A DNA stretch of 48,353 nt from an uncultured Campylobacter sp. (GTDB taxonomy: Bacteria > Campylobacterota > Campylobacteria > Campylobacterales > Campylobacteraceae), in assembly GCF_938030785.1 (NCBI RefSeq), contig NZ_CALHIK010000031.1, positions 1 to 48,353 of the forward strand. The letters run 5' to 3'. Positions within the stretch are counted from its first letter, which is position 1. Every line of letters starts with the position of its first letter. Made by a program: the position numbers and the translations under genes. Of this stretch, positions 15,192 through 21,694 are shown piece after piece. Under the pieces are notes generated by a model, which was given only the letters and a program-made list of their open reading frames with translations, had not been told where the DNA came from and did not search any database.

Positions 15192-15524
15192 ATGAAAAAG
15201 ATTATATTTTTTGCGCTACTTTTGACGGGCGCGGCGTGGGCGTGCAAAGAGGCAAATCCCGCTAGAATTTTTATAGCGGCTAACGACGAGGATCAAGGCG
15301 GCACGCTAAACCGCGCCGAGTGGGAGAAAGCGGTAGCCCCAAAGAATATCAAGCTAAAATTTACGGCGCAAGACGCGGCGTGGACGGCGAAATTTGACGA
15401 ACCGGACGCCGATAAAAACGGCGAGCTAGATGTTCTTGAGCTGCGCGGATATGAGCTGGTGGATTACGTAAAAGCGCCATGCGCAAATTGGAATGATAAA
15501 GTTGGATATAATGCCGAGAAATAG
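15192..15524 (+). CDS. Small periplasmic EF-hand-like protein
   Basis: 110 residues with a Sec signal peptide (MKKIIFFALLLTGAAWA). Two EF-hand-like loops: NDEDQGGTLNRAEW and the better DADKNGELDVLEL (DxDxNGxLDxxE), so calcium binding is plausible. Two cysteines in the mature part could form a disulfide. GGAGG lies 9 bases upstream of ATG 15192. It sits 47 bases after proB with no terminator I can see and may be co-transcribed. Function not known. Confidence 0.72.
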   Translation: MKKIIFFALLLTGAAWACKEANPARIFIAANDEDQGGTLNRAEWEKAVAPKNIKLKFTAQDAAWTAKFDEPDADKNGELDVLELRGYELVDYVKAPCANWNDKVGYNAEK

Positions 15525-15618
15525 CTAAAGAAGGGATTTATGGCATGAGTTTGGCTGATAGTGAATTTACAGCATAGGGAGAAATCTTTGAGAAAATGAA
15601 TAAAAGCATACTTTACAA

Positions 15619-15640
15619 CACTGCCGCAAGTACGGCAGTG
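15619..15640. repeat. Hairpin with perfect 8-bp stem
   Basis: CACTGCCG (15619-15626) and CGGCAGTG (15633-15640) flank CAAGTA. No T-run follows. It lies within a 30-codon hydrophobic frame (15596-15688, MNKSILYNTAAST...), in the AT-rich stretch before the HEPN gene, and could be a terminator remnant or the edge of an inserted segment. Confidence 0.45.
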
Positions 15641-15702
15641 GCGATATTCTTTGCTAGACTAGCCCGCGTAGCTTGCGATTTTTTATAAGTCAAGGAAACA
15701 AA

Positions 15703-15804
15703 ATGAGTGAAATTTTGAATGAAAATATAGAATTTGGAGTGTCTTTCCTTTCGGATACTCGCTTAATTCATAGCGATGAGACCTCCAAATTGGTACTATT
15801 ATAA
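15703..15804 (+). CDS. Possible 33-residue peptide upstream of the HEPN gene
   Basis: ATG at 15703 with CAAGGAAA upstream opens MSEILNENIEFGVSFLSDTR and runs 13 more codons to TAA, 14 bases before the HEPN gene. I do not recognise it. It may be a leader peptide, a minimal antitoxin, or a truncated gene. The ribosome binding site is reasonable but there is no other support. Confidence 0.25.
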   Translation: MSEILNENIEFGVSFLSDTRLIHSDETSKLVLL

Positions 15805-15818
15805 CAAAAGATGATTAA

Positions 15819-16574
15819 ATGTATCTTGAAAGTGTAATCTGTAAAAAACTATGTGAAAACTTAGACTGTGACGCAACGAAAATGCCGGGCTTCGGTAAAC
15901 TTAAAAATTCTATTGCACTGCTTCACAATAAATATTTGTTGGGTGCTTGCAAAGAAGCTGCCGTCATTATTAAAAAATATGCCAAAAATAATGTTGACAT
16001 CTTTGATTTAGTCATTTCAATCTATAATAAACGCATAAAATCGCACCACGAAATGTTTTTAATCATCCATATTTTTGAAACGGCATTGCGTTCTAAAGTT
16101 GCACTAGTACTATCTAAAATTTATAGTTCAAATTCTAAGGCCGACGACTGGTTTTTATACGGAAAAAATGCGAAGCTAATAAAACAAGCTGCCCACATAG
16201 CGCAGACCAAAAAGGTTAATCTAACAGAGCAAATGAATAGCTTTGAGGTGCTTGATTTATTTACGCTAGGTGATTTGCAAAACGTCATAGGCTCGAATTG
16301 GAGCGATTTCAGAGATATTTTTGCAAGCGTGTGCGAATACAAGGGGCAAAAGTTGCCAGAATACGGCACAAAAAATAGTCTTTTTAATGTATTTTCTATG
16401 ATTCGTAAGGCACGCAATGATATCTTTCACAATAATCCGCCAAAAACCAAAGCAAAATCAATAACTGTAAATATTGAAATTTTGCTATTACGACTGGGGT
16501 TTAACCTAAATGATGCATTTAAAAATATATCAAATTTAAACCATATGGTAAACTTAAAATATAAATATGATTAA
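15819..16574 (+). CDS. Abi-like protein with HEPN RNase motif
   Basis: 251 residues, helical and Lys/Asn-rich. Near the C-terminus it carries KARNDIFH, i.e. R199-x4-H204 with the typical Asn after Arg, the catalytic signature of HEPN ribonucleases. Upstream, MFLIIHIFETALRSKVALVL matches the pattern seen in Abi-family (Abi_2/AbiD/F-like) abortive-infection proteins. Such proteins usually cleave RNA to stop phage growth. The gene is visibly more AT-rich than proB and proA on either side, which suggests acquisition. It ends 9 bases before proA with a shared transcript likely. The start at 15819 has only a poor ribosome binding site. Confidence 0.72.
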   Translation: MYLESVICKKLCENLDCDATKMPGFGKLKNSIALLHNKYLLGACKEAAVIIKKYAKNNVDIFDLVISIYNKRIKSHHEMFLIIHIFETALRSKVALVLSKIYSSNSKADDWFLYGKNAKLIKQAAHIAQTKKVNLTEQMNSFEVLDLFTLGDLQNVIGSNWSDFRDIFASVCEYKGQKLPEYGTKNSLFNVFSMIRKARNDIFHNNPPKTKAKSITVNIEILLLRLGFNLNDAFKNISNLNHMVNLKYKYD

Positions 16575-16583
16575 GGAGCAAAA

Positions 16584-17843
16584 ATGAACGAAATTTTAGA
16601 GATCTGTAAGCGCGCAAAAGCCGCTTGCGGCGAGCTTTTGAGACTTGGTAGCAAGGCTAAATTTGAAATTTTAAACGCCGTGGCGGACGAGCTACTCGCG
16701 CAAAAGGATGCGATAAAAGCGGCAAACGCCAAAGATCTTGCAAACGGCGAGAGATCGGGGCTTAGTGCGGCATTGCTCGACCGTCTAAGACTAACCGACG
16801 CCCGTATCGAGGCTATGGCGCAGGGCGTGCGCGAGGTGGCGGGCTTCGCCGAGGTCGTGGGCGAAAATCTAGGCGGCTGGAGCCATCCAAACGGCATGCA
16901 AATCAGCCGCGTGCGCGTGCCGCTGGGGGTGCTGGGTATCATCTACGAGAGTCGCCCAAACGTCAGCATCGACGCGGCGGCTTTGGCGCTAAAAAGCGGT
17001 AACGCAGCGATCCTGCGAGGAAGCGCTAGCGCGCTAAATTCGAACATTTTTTTAGTAAATTTATTTAACAAAGCGGGAGCGAAATTTGGCTTACCAGCAG
17101 GCGCGGTGCAGCTCGTGGAGAGCGCCGAACGCGAAGTAGTGGCGCAAATGGCGAAAATGAGCGAGTATATCGACGTTTTGATACCACGCGGCGGCAAGAG
17201 CTTAAAAGATTTTATCGCGCAAAACGCGACCGTGCCGATCATCATGACCGGTGCTGGGGTGTGTCATATCTTCGTCGATGAGAGCGCAAATTTAAAGCAG
17301 GCCGCGAAGATAATCAAAAATGCCAAAACCCAGCGCCCAAGCGTCTGTAACGCCGTAGAGTGCGTGCTTTTACATGAGCGCGTGGCGGGCGAAATTTTGC
17401 CTGAGCTGCTGCGCGAGATGCCCGAAGTCGAGTTTCGCGTGAGCGAGCAGCTGATAGGCGAGTGCGAGGCGGAGCTGCGAGGCGCAAAAAACATCAAAAC
17501 GGCTAGCGAAAGCGACTTTGGCGCCGAGTTTTTGGATCTCGTGCTAGCCGTGCGCGCGGTGCGAGATACGAACGAGGCGATCAGCTTTATAAACGCGCAT
17601 TCTAGCGGGCATTCGGACGCGATTTTAAGCACTGATTACGCAAACATCGAGCGGTTTTTAAACGAAGTCGGCAGCGCGGTCGTCTACGCCAACGCCTCGA
17701 CGCGTTTTAGCGACGGTAGCGAGTTTGGATTTGGCGGCGAGATCGGCATCAGCACGCAAAAGCTGCACGCCAGAGGGCCGATGGGGGTGAGGGAGCTTAC
17801 GACCTATAAATATATCGTCCGCGGAGGCGGGCAAATTCGCTAG
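16584..17843 (+). CDS. proA: Gamma-glutamyl phosphate reductase
   Basis: 419 residues; second step of proline synthesis, NADPH-dependent reduction of glutamyl phosphate. Aldehyde-dehydrogenase-like enzyme with VRVPLGVLGIIYESRPNV, LKSGNAAILRGSASA, PRGGKSLKDFI and the catalytic cysteine in TQRPSVCNAVEC, plus FGFGGEIGISTQKLHARGPM near the end. Full length. AAGGAG 8 bases before ATG 16584. It has returned to the window's usual GC-rich codon use after the AT-rich HEPN gene. Confidence 0.95.
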   Translation: MNEILEICKRAKAACGELLRLGSKAKFEILNAVADELLAQKDAIKAANAKDLANGERSGLSAALLDRLRLTDARIEAMAQGVREVAGFAEVVGENLGGWSHPNGMQISRVRVPLGVLGIIYESRPNVSIDAAALALKSGNAAILRGSASALNSNIFLVNLFNKAGAKFGLPAGAVQLVESAEREVVAQMAKMSEYIDVLIPRGGKSLKDFIAQNATVPIIMTGAGVCHIFVDESANLKQAAKIIKNAKTQRPSVCNAVECVLLHERVAGEILPELLREMPEVEFRVSEQLIGECEAELRGAKNIKTASESDFGAEFLDLVLAVRAVRDTNEAISFINAHSSGHSDAILSTDYANIERFLNEVGSAVVYANASTRFSDGSEFGFGGEIGISTQKLHARGPMGVRELTTYKYIVRGGGQIR

Positions 17844-18210
17844 CGGCTCGTCTTTTTCAAAAGGCTTGCCTCGCGAGCGCTTTTGAGAGAAATTTTGCTT
17901 CTCTTGCGCTCGCAACTGCAAGCAGAAGAGAAATTTCGCCGAGGCTCGGTTGCGTATTATTTATACGCGCCGTCGCTCGGCTAATTTTCGCTTTGCCTAA
18001 ATCTCACGATAATTTGCCTTAAATTTGCATTACGGCTTAAATTTAGACTTAATTTTAAAATTTTAATTCGCGATGTTTTGTTTTAAATTTCGCAGCCCGC
18101 TCATAAATACGCCGCCGTTTAAAGCTCGATTCCGCCACGTTTTCAATCAAAATTTAACTACGTTTTTATATAATTTCCCCAAAAAATAAAAACTTTTTTA
18201 AGGCTCAAAA
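17844..18210. other. Gene-free stretch between proA and the next gene
   Basis: No gene seen. Around 17890-17930 there are imperfect inverted repeats of AGAGAAATTTTGCTTCTCT-like sequence that could terminate proA transcription. The last 45 bases hold the promoter listed below. Confidence 0.4.
18169..18174 (+). promoter_or_regulatory. Predicted -10 box
   Basis: TATAAT within CGTTTTTATATAATTTCC, 37 bases upstream of the start at 18211. Confidence 0.6.
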
Positions 18211-18810
18211 ATGCAAGAAAATATAACCGATCAGGGCAGAAAGCAGATCATCGAAAAGGCGAAAGCCGAAGGAATGAGTGCGGCGGCATTTATGCTCTTT
18301 ACGATGCTACTACCTTATGCCTCGGACTTTTTTCCGCAGTTACAAAATAAAAGCAGCGGCCCGACGACGGCGCTAGTCGTAATTACGCTGATGTATTTTT
18401 ACAGAGCGCTTAAAAAGCTTCAGCCCCTGTGCAGAGCACGTCTCATACTGTTTTTTACGCTCTATTGGACGAGCAGCATTGTGGTCGCGATATTTTTCGT
18501 GCTAGCTACAGTTTACGAAGCGGAACAATACATGTTTATTTTGTTTGTTATCGGCTTATTCGTTTCGTTGGTCTTTTGTATGGTCTGCTGGATGATTTTA
18601 AATTTTAAGCTTGCTAAAATCACGCAAAAACCGCTTTTTAAAATTTACGCTCTGTGTTTCGTCGCCTCTGTAATTTCTAGCATAGCAATAGTGGCATTGG
18701 GGGCTACAAAACACGACGCGATCTACTATGTCGATACCGCATTCAGCGTGATAACGGGAGCGCTTCTGATCGTCGCGTGGCATAGCATAGATAAAATAGA
18801 GGAGATGTAA
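18211..18810 (+). CDS. Polytopic membrane protein of unknown function
   Basis: 199 residues. About five hydrophobic helices (near residues 22-40, 51-66, 75-101, 106-131 and 145-162, with a further hydrophobic stretch at 175-190), a charged N-terminal tail and a short acidic C-terminus. I recognise no family motif. It has its own promoter and is followed by another promoter before tag, so it is probably a single-gene unit. Confidence 0.65.
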   Translation: MQENITDQGRKQIIEKAKAEGMSAAAFMLFTMLLPYASDFFPQLQNKSSGPTTALVVITLMYFYRALKKLQPLCRARLILFFTLYWTSSIVVAIFFVLATVYEAEQYMFILFVIGLFVSLVFCMVCWMILNFKLAKITQKPLFKIYALCFVASVISSIAIVALGATKHDAIYYVDTAFSVITGALLIVAWHSIDKIEEM

Positions 18811-18824
18811 ATTTACATATCTTC

Positions 18825-18830
18825 TACAAT
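18825..18830 (+). promoter_or_regulatory. Predicted -10 box for tag
   Basis: TACAAT in TCTTCTACAATTTTT, 28 bases before the TTG start of tag. Confidence 0.45.
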
Positions 18831-18858
18831 TTTTAAAATTTAGCGCAAGGAGCGAAAT

Positions 18859-19467
18859 TTGAAAAATTCTACTGCAAGCGCGCAAAAAATCCGCTGCGAC
18901 TGGGCGGAGAAAAGCGAGCTAGAGCGCGTATATCACGACGAAGAGTGGGGCAAGCTCATAAAGGACGATGCGAAATTTTTCGAGCTCATCGTGCTGGAGG
19001 GCTTTCAGGCGGGCATCTCTTGGCATGCGGTGTTGCTTAAGCGCGAGGCGATGCGAGCGGCGTTTGACGGATTTGACGCGCACAAAATTTCGCTCTACGG
19101 CGAGGAGCAGACGGCGAAATTTATGCAAAACCCCGCGCTTATCAGAAACCGCCTAAAGCTAAACTCTCTCGCCGCAAACGCCCGCGCATTCCTCGCCGTC
19201 GTGGGCGAGTTTGGTAGCTTTTACGACTATCTTTGGGGTTATCTGCTACCTAAATTTGATCCCAAATTTGACGGCAAGCCCATCATAAATCACTACGAAA
19301 ATCTAAAGCAGATCCCCGCTACCACGCCTCTTTCGGAGTTTATCTCAAAGGATATGAAAAAGCGCGGATTTAAATTTCTAGGACCCACGAGCGTATATGC
19401 GTTTTTGCAAAGCGCGGGCGTAGTGGACGATCATCTGGACGCCTGCTTTTGCAAAGGAGGCAGATGA
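18859..19467 (+). CDS. tag: DNA-3-methyladenine glycosylase I
   Basis: 202 residues; removes 3-methyladenine from alkylated DNA. Family motifs: RCDWAEK near the start, YHDEEWG, EGFQAGISWHAVLLKRE (aromatic base pocket), RNRLKL, and the C-terminal KKRGFKFLGPTSVYAFLQS ... VVDDHLDAC with the zinc-site histidine and cysteine. The start is TTG at 18859, supported by AAGGAG 7 bases upstream; no ATG gives the conserved N-terminus. The stop overlaps the next gene, a common pairing of two small DNA-related proteins. Confidence 0.92.
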   Translation: MKNSTASAQKIRCDWAEKSELERVYHDEEWGKLIKDDAKFFELIVLEGFQAGISWHAVLLKREAMRAAFDGFDAHKISLYGEEQTAKFMQNPALIRNRLKLNSLAANARAFLAVVGEFGSFYDYLWGYLLPKFDPKFDGKPIINHYENLKQIPATTPLSEFISKDMKKRGFKFLGPTSVYAFLQSAGVVDDHLDACFCKGGR

Positions 19468-19823
19468 TGCTCGCACGGAAGCGGATTTTTAGCTACATTG
19501 AGGAGAAATTCGGCGCGCAGGGCGAGCGAGTATTTGACAAGCACCCCGAGTTTGCCGTGTTTCGCCACGCGAAAAACCGAAAATGGTTCGCCGTTTTTAT
19601 GCGCGTGGACGGCGACAAACTGGGGCTTAAAAGCGTAGAGGAGCTAGAGATACTAAATCTAAAATGCAAGCCCGATCTGGCGGCGATTTTACGCGACGGA
19701 GATCAAATTTTGCCCGCCTATCATATGAATAAAAAACACTGGATCAGCGTAAATTTAAGCTCTAAAATCGCGCCCGAACAGGTGGAGGATCTGATCGATC
19801 TTAGCTTTGAGCTGACTTTATAG
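19467..19823 (+). CDS. YjbR/MmcQ-like (DUF419) protein
   Basis: 118 residues. Matches the YjbR/CyaY-fold family: RKRIFSYIEEKF, FAVFRHAKNRKWFAVFMRV, LNLKCKPDLAAILRDG, ILPAYHMNKKHWISVNL. The family is proposed to bind DNA but the role is not established. The site AAAGGAGG (19453-19460) is better spaced for the second of two adjacent ATGs, so I use 19467, which shares one base with the tag stop. It is translationally coupled to tag. Confidence 0.8.
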   Translation: MLARKRIFSYIEEKFGAQGERVFDKHPEFAVFRHAKNRKWFAVFMRVDGDKLGLKSVEELEILNLKCKPDLAAILRDGDQILPAYHMNKKHWISVNLSSKIAPEQVEDLIDLSFELTL

Positions 19824-19838
19824 AAGCTGCGCAGCTTC
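19823..19838. repeat. 16-bp perfect palindrome at a gene end
   Basis: GAAGCTGCGCAGCTTC reads the same on both strands and begins at the last base of the stop codon. It may fold as a small terminator stem with a GCGC loop, though no T-run follows. Confidence 0.45.
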
Positions 19839-20102
19839 GCTCACGTGATTACTCTTGAAAATAAAGCGCCGCTAAATGGCTAAATTTAAAGCTCTCGGCG
19901 CACAAGGCTAAATTTCACCGCATTGGGTTTTGCAAAACACAGCCTACGTAAATTTTAAAATCCGATAGACGCTCAAAAATAATAAAAGCCGCAAGGACGG
20001 ATAGAATTTTTCGGCTCATGAGATCACTGCATCCGGCAAATTTTAACGAGCAAATCGACAATAAACAAATTGATAAACGTGATAAATTTTTAAAATTTTG
20101 GA

Positions 20103-20108
20103 TATACT
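20103..20108 (+). promoter_or_regulatory. Predicted -10 box for the trans-sulfuration gene
   Basis: TATACT in TTGGATATACTACC, 21 bases before the start at 20130. The preceding stretch 19839-20100 shows no gene, only AAATTT-rich spacer. Confidence 0.45.
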
Positions 20109-20129
20109 ACCGATTTTTAAGGAGAAAAG

Positions 20130-21266
20130 ATGAAAATAGATACCCTAATCGTAAAGGGCATAGAGGCCAAGTCCAACCCCCACAACGCAGTGATTCCGCC
20201 GATATATCTAGCCAGCACCTTCGTGCAAGAAAGCCTGGATGATTTCGGCAAATACGCCTATTCGCGCGGCGCAAATCCTACGCGCAACGCCTTTGAAGAG
20301 CTTTTTGCAAAATTTGAAGGTAGCAAATACGCCTTCGCGCTAGCCTCGGGTATGGCGGCTACGAGCGCAGCGTTTGCGCTGCTTAAAAGCGGCGATCGCG
20401 TGCTGCTAAATAACAACGTCTACGGCGGCACCTATCGATACGTAAGCGGGATTTTTAAAAATCAAGGGATCAATTACGACTTGGTGGATGATCTAAATTT
20501 GATCACCGAAATTCCAAGCGACGTCAAAATGGTCTTCATCGAGACGCCATCAAATCCGCTTTTGCGCGTAACAGACATTGAGCGCATCAGCGAGCTCGCG
20601 CACAAAAACGGCGCGCTTGTGGTTATGGATAATACCTTTTTGACCCCATATTATCAGCGCCCGCTAGAGCACGGCGCAGATGTCGTGGTTTATAGCGCGA
20701 CCAAATACATAGGCGGGCATGCCGATCTGATCGCCGGCATCGTTACGACGAATGACGACGAGCTTGCCGCAAGAATTCAGTTTATGAAAAACACTCTGGG
20801 CGCGACGCTATCGCCTACCGACGCGTATTCGCTCATACGCGGGCTTAAAACGCTAAGCGTGCGCTTCGACCGTCAGAGCGAAAATACGCTAAAGATAATA
20901 GAATTTTTACGCGGCAATCCTGCGGTAGAGGCGGTCAATTTTGCAGGCTCGCATTCTGAGAGCGAGAAAAAGATACAAGATCGCCAAGCTAGTGGCATCG
21001 GAGCGGTTATCTCACTGGTGCTTAAGCCACAATACGACTATAAAACCTTTGCGCGCAGCCTTGAGCTATTTGATCTAGCCGTGAGCTTGGGCGGCGTAGA
21101 GAGCCTGATCTGCCATCCTGCATCGATGACGCACGAGAGCTATCCACGCGAGCTGCAAGAGCGCATCGGCATCAGTCAAAATTTGCTACGCCTAGCCATA
21201 GGCATCGAAAACGCGGACGATCTCATAGCAGACCTTGCCGCCGCGCTAGAAAAATCTAAAAAATAG
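20130..21266 (+). CDS. metB: Cys/Met metabolism PLP enzyme (cystathionine gamma-synthase/lyase type)
   Basis: 378 residues. PLP-dependent trans-sulfuration enzyme of methionine and cysteine metabolism. Motifs: YSRGANPTRNAFEE near the start, ALASGMAATSAAF, NVYGGTYR, FIETPSNPLLRV, VVMDNTFLTPYYQRPLEHG, the PLP lysine in YSATKYIGGHADLIAG, and SLGGVESLICHPASMTH. Sequence alone does not separate gamma-synthase (MetB) from beta- or gamma-lyases, so the symbol is provisional. AAGGAG precedes ATG 20130. It converges on polA. Confidence 0.85.
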   Translation: MKIDTLIVKGIEAKSNPHNAVIPPIYLASTFVQESLDDFGKYAYSRGANPTRNAFEELFAKFEGSKYAFALASGMAATSAAFALLKSGDRVLLNNNVYGGTYRYVSGIFKNQGINYDLVDDLNLITEIPSDVKMVFIETPSNPLLRVTDIERISELAHKNGALVVMDNTFLTPYYQRPLEHGADVVVYSATKYIGGHADLIAGIVTTNDDELAARIQFMKNTLGATLSPTDAYSLIRGLKTLSVRFDRQSENTLKIIEFLRGNPAVEAVNFAGSHSESEKKIQDRQASGIGAVISLVLKPQYDYKTFARSLELFDLAVSLGGVESLICHPASMTHESYPRELQERIGISQNLLRLAIGIENADDLIADLAAALEKSKK

Positions 21267-21694
21267 GCGGCACGGAATTTGCGCAAGCTCGCGGAATTTC
21301 TATGTAGGCTTGTAAAATTTACGCGCGCAGAATTCATGCCAAAATTTAGTCCGAAATCCTTATAGCTTCGCTTGTGAGGCTATAAGGGCGCCGGTTTTTA
21401 CGGACCGGCACGCAGGCGGGCTTAATAAAAAGACCTCCTACCGATCATTTCATCTTGCAAAAATCACTTTTCGCAAAATCTATGTCTATTTCCTCGCGAG
21501 CTAAATTTTGTATGAATTTTCACTCGTTAAATTTCACACGGCGCGCGTATAATTCGCTAGCCACTCAGTATAAATTTGACGCGATCAAATTTATCAAACG
21601 AGCAAATTTAAGCCCCGTCCTGCTCAAAATTTAAAATTCTGCACACCATTTAAATTCCACTTAAAATTTTAGCCGCGCTTTAAATTTAGCGGAG
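21267..21694. other. Gene-free stretch between convergent metB and polA
   Basis: 428 bases with no gene. It holds two strong hairpins (listed separately) and a TATAAT at 21548-21553 on the + strand that would direct an RNA antisense to the end of polA. Both genes must terminate here, but neither hairpin has a convincing T-tract. Confidence 0.45.
21358..21409 (+). ncRNA. Two adjacent hairpins, possible structured or small RNA
   Basis: The first stem runs 13 pairs: CCTTATAGCTTCG (21358-21370) with TGAGGCTATAAGG (21375-21387), counting two G-T wobbles, around CTTG. Two bases later GCCGGT (21390-21395) pairs with ACCGGC (21404-21409). A single-stranded AAAGACCTCCTACC follows, whose CCTCC could pair with a ribosome binding site. 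I did not recognise a known RNA family; double terminator is the plain alternative. Confidence 0.35.

Noticed and set aside
21358..21409. A tRNA or a known riboswitch in the metB-polA gap
   Set aside because: Only two simple stems are present; no cloverleaf, CCA end, or recognisable riboswitch core.
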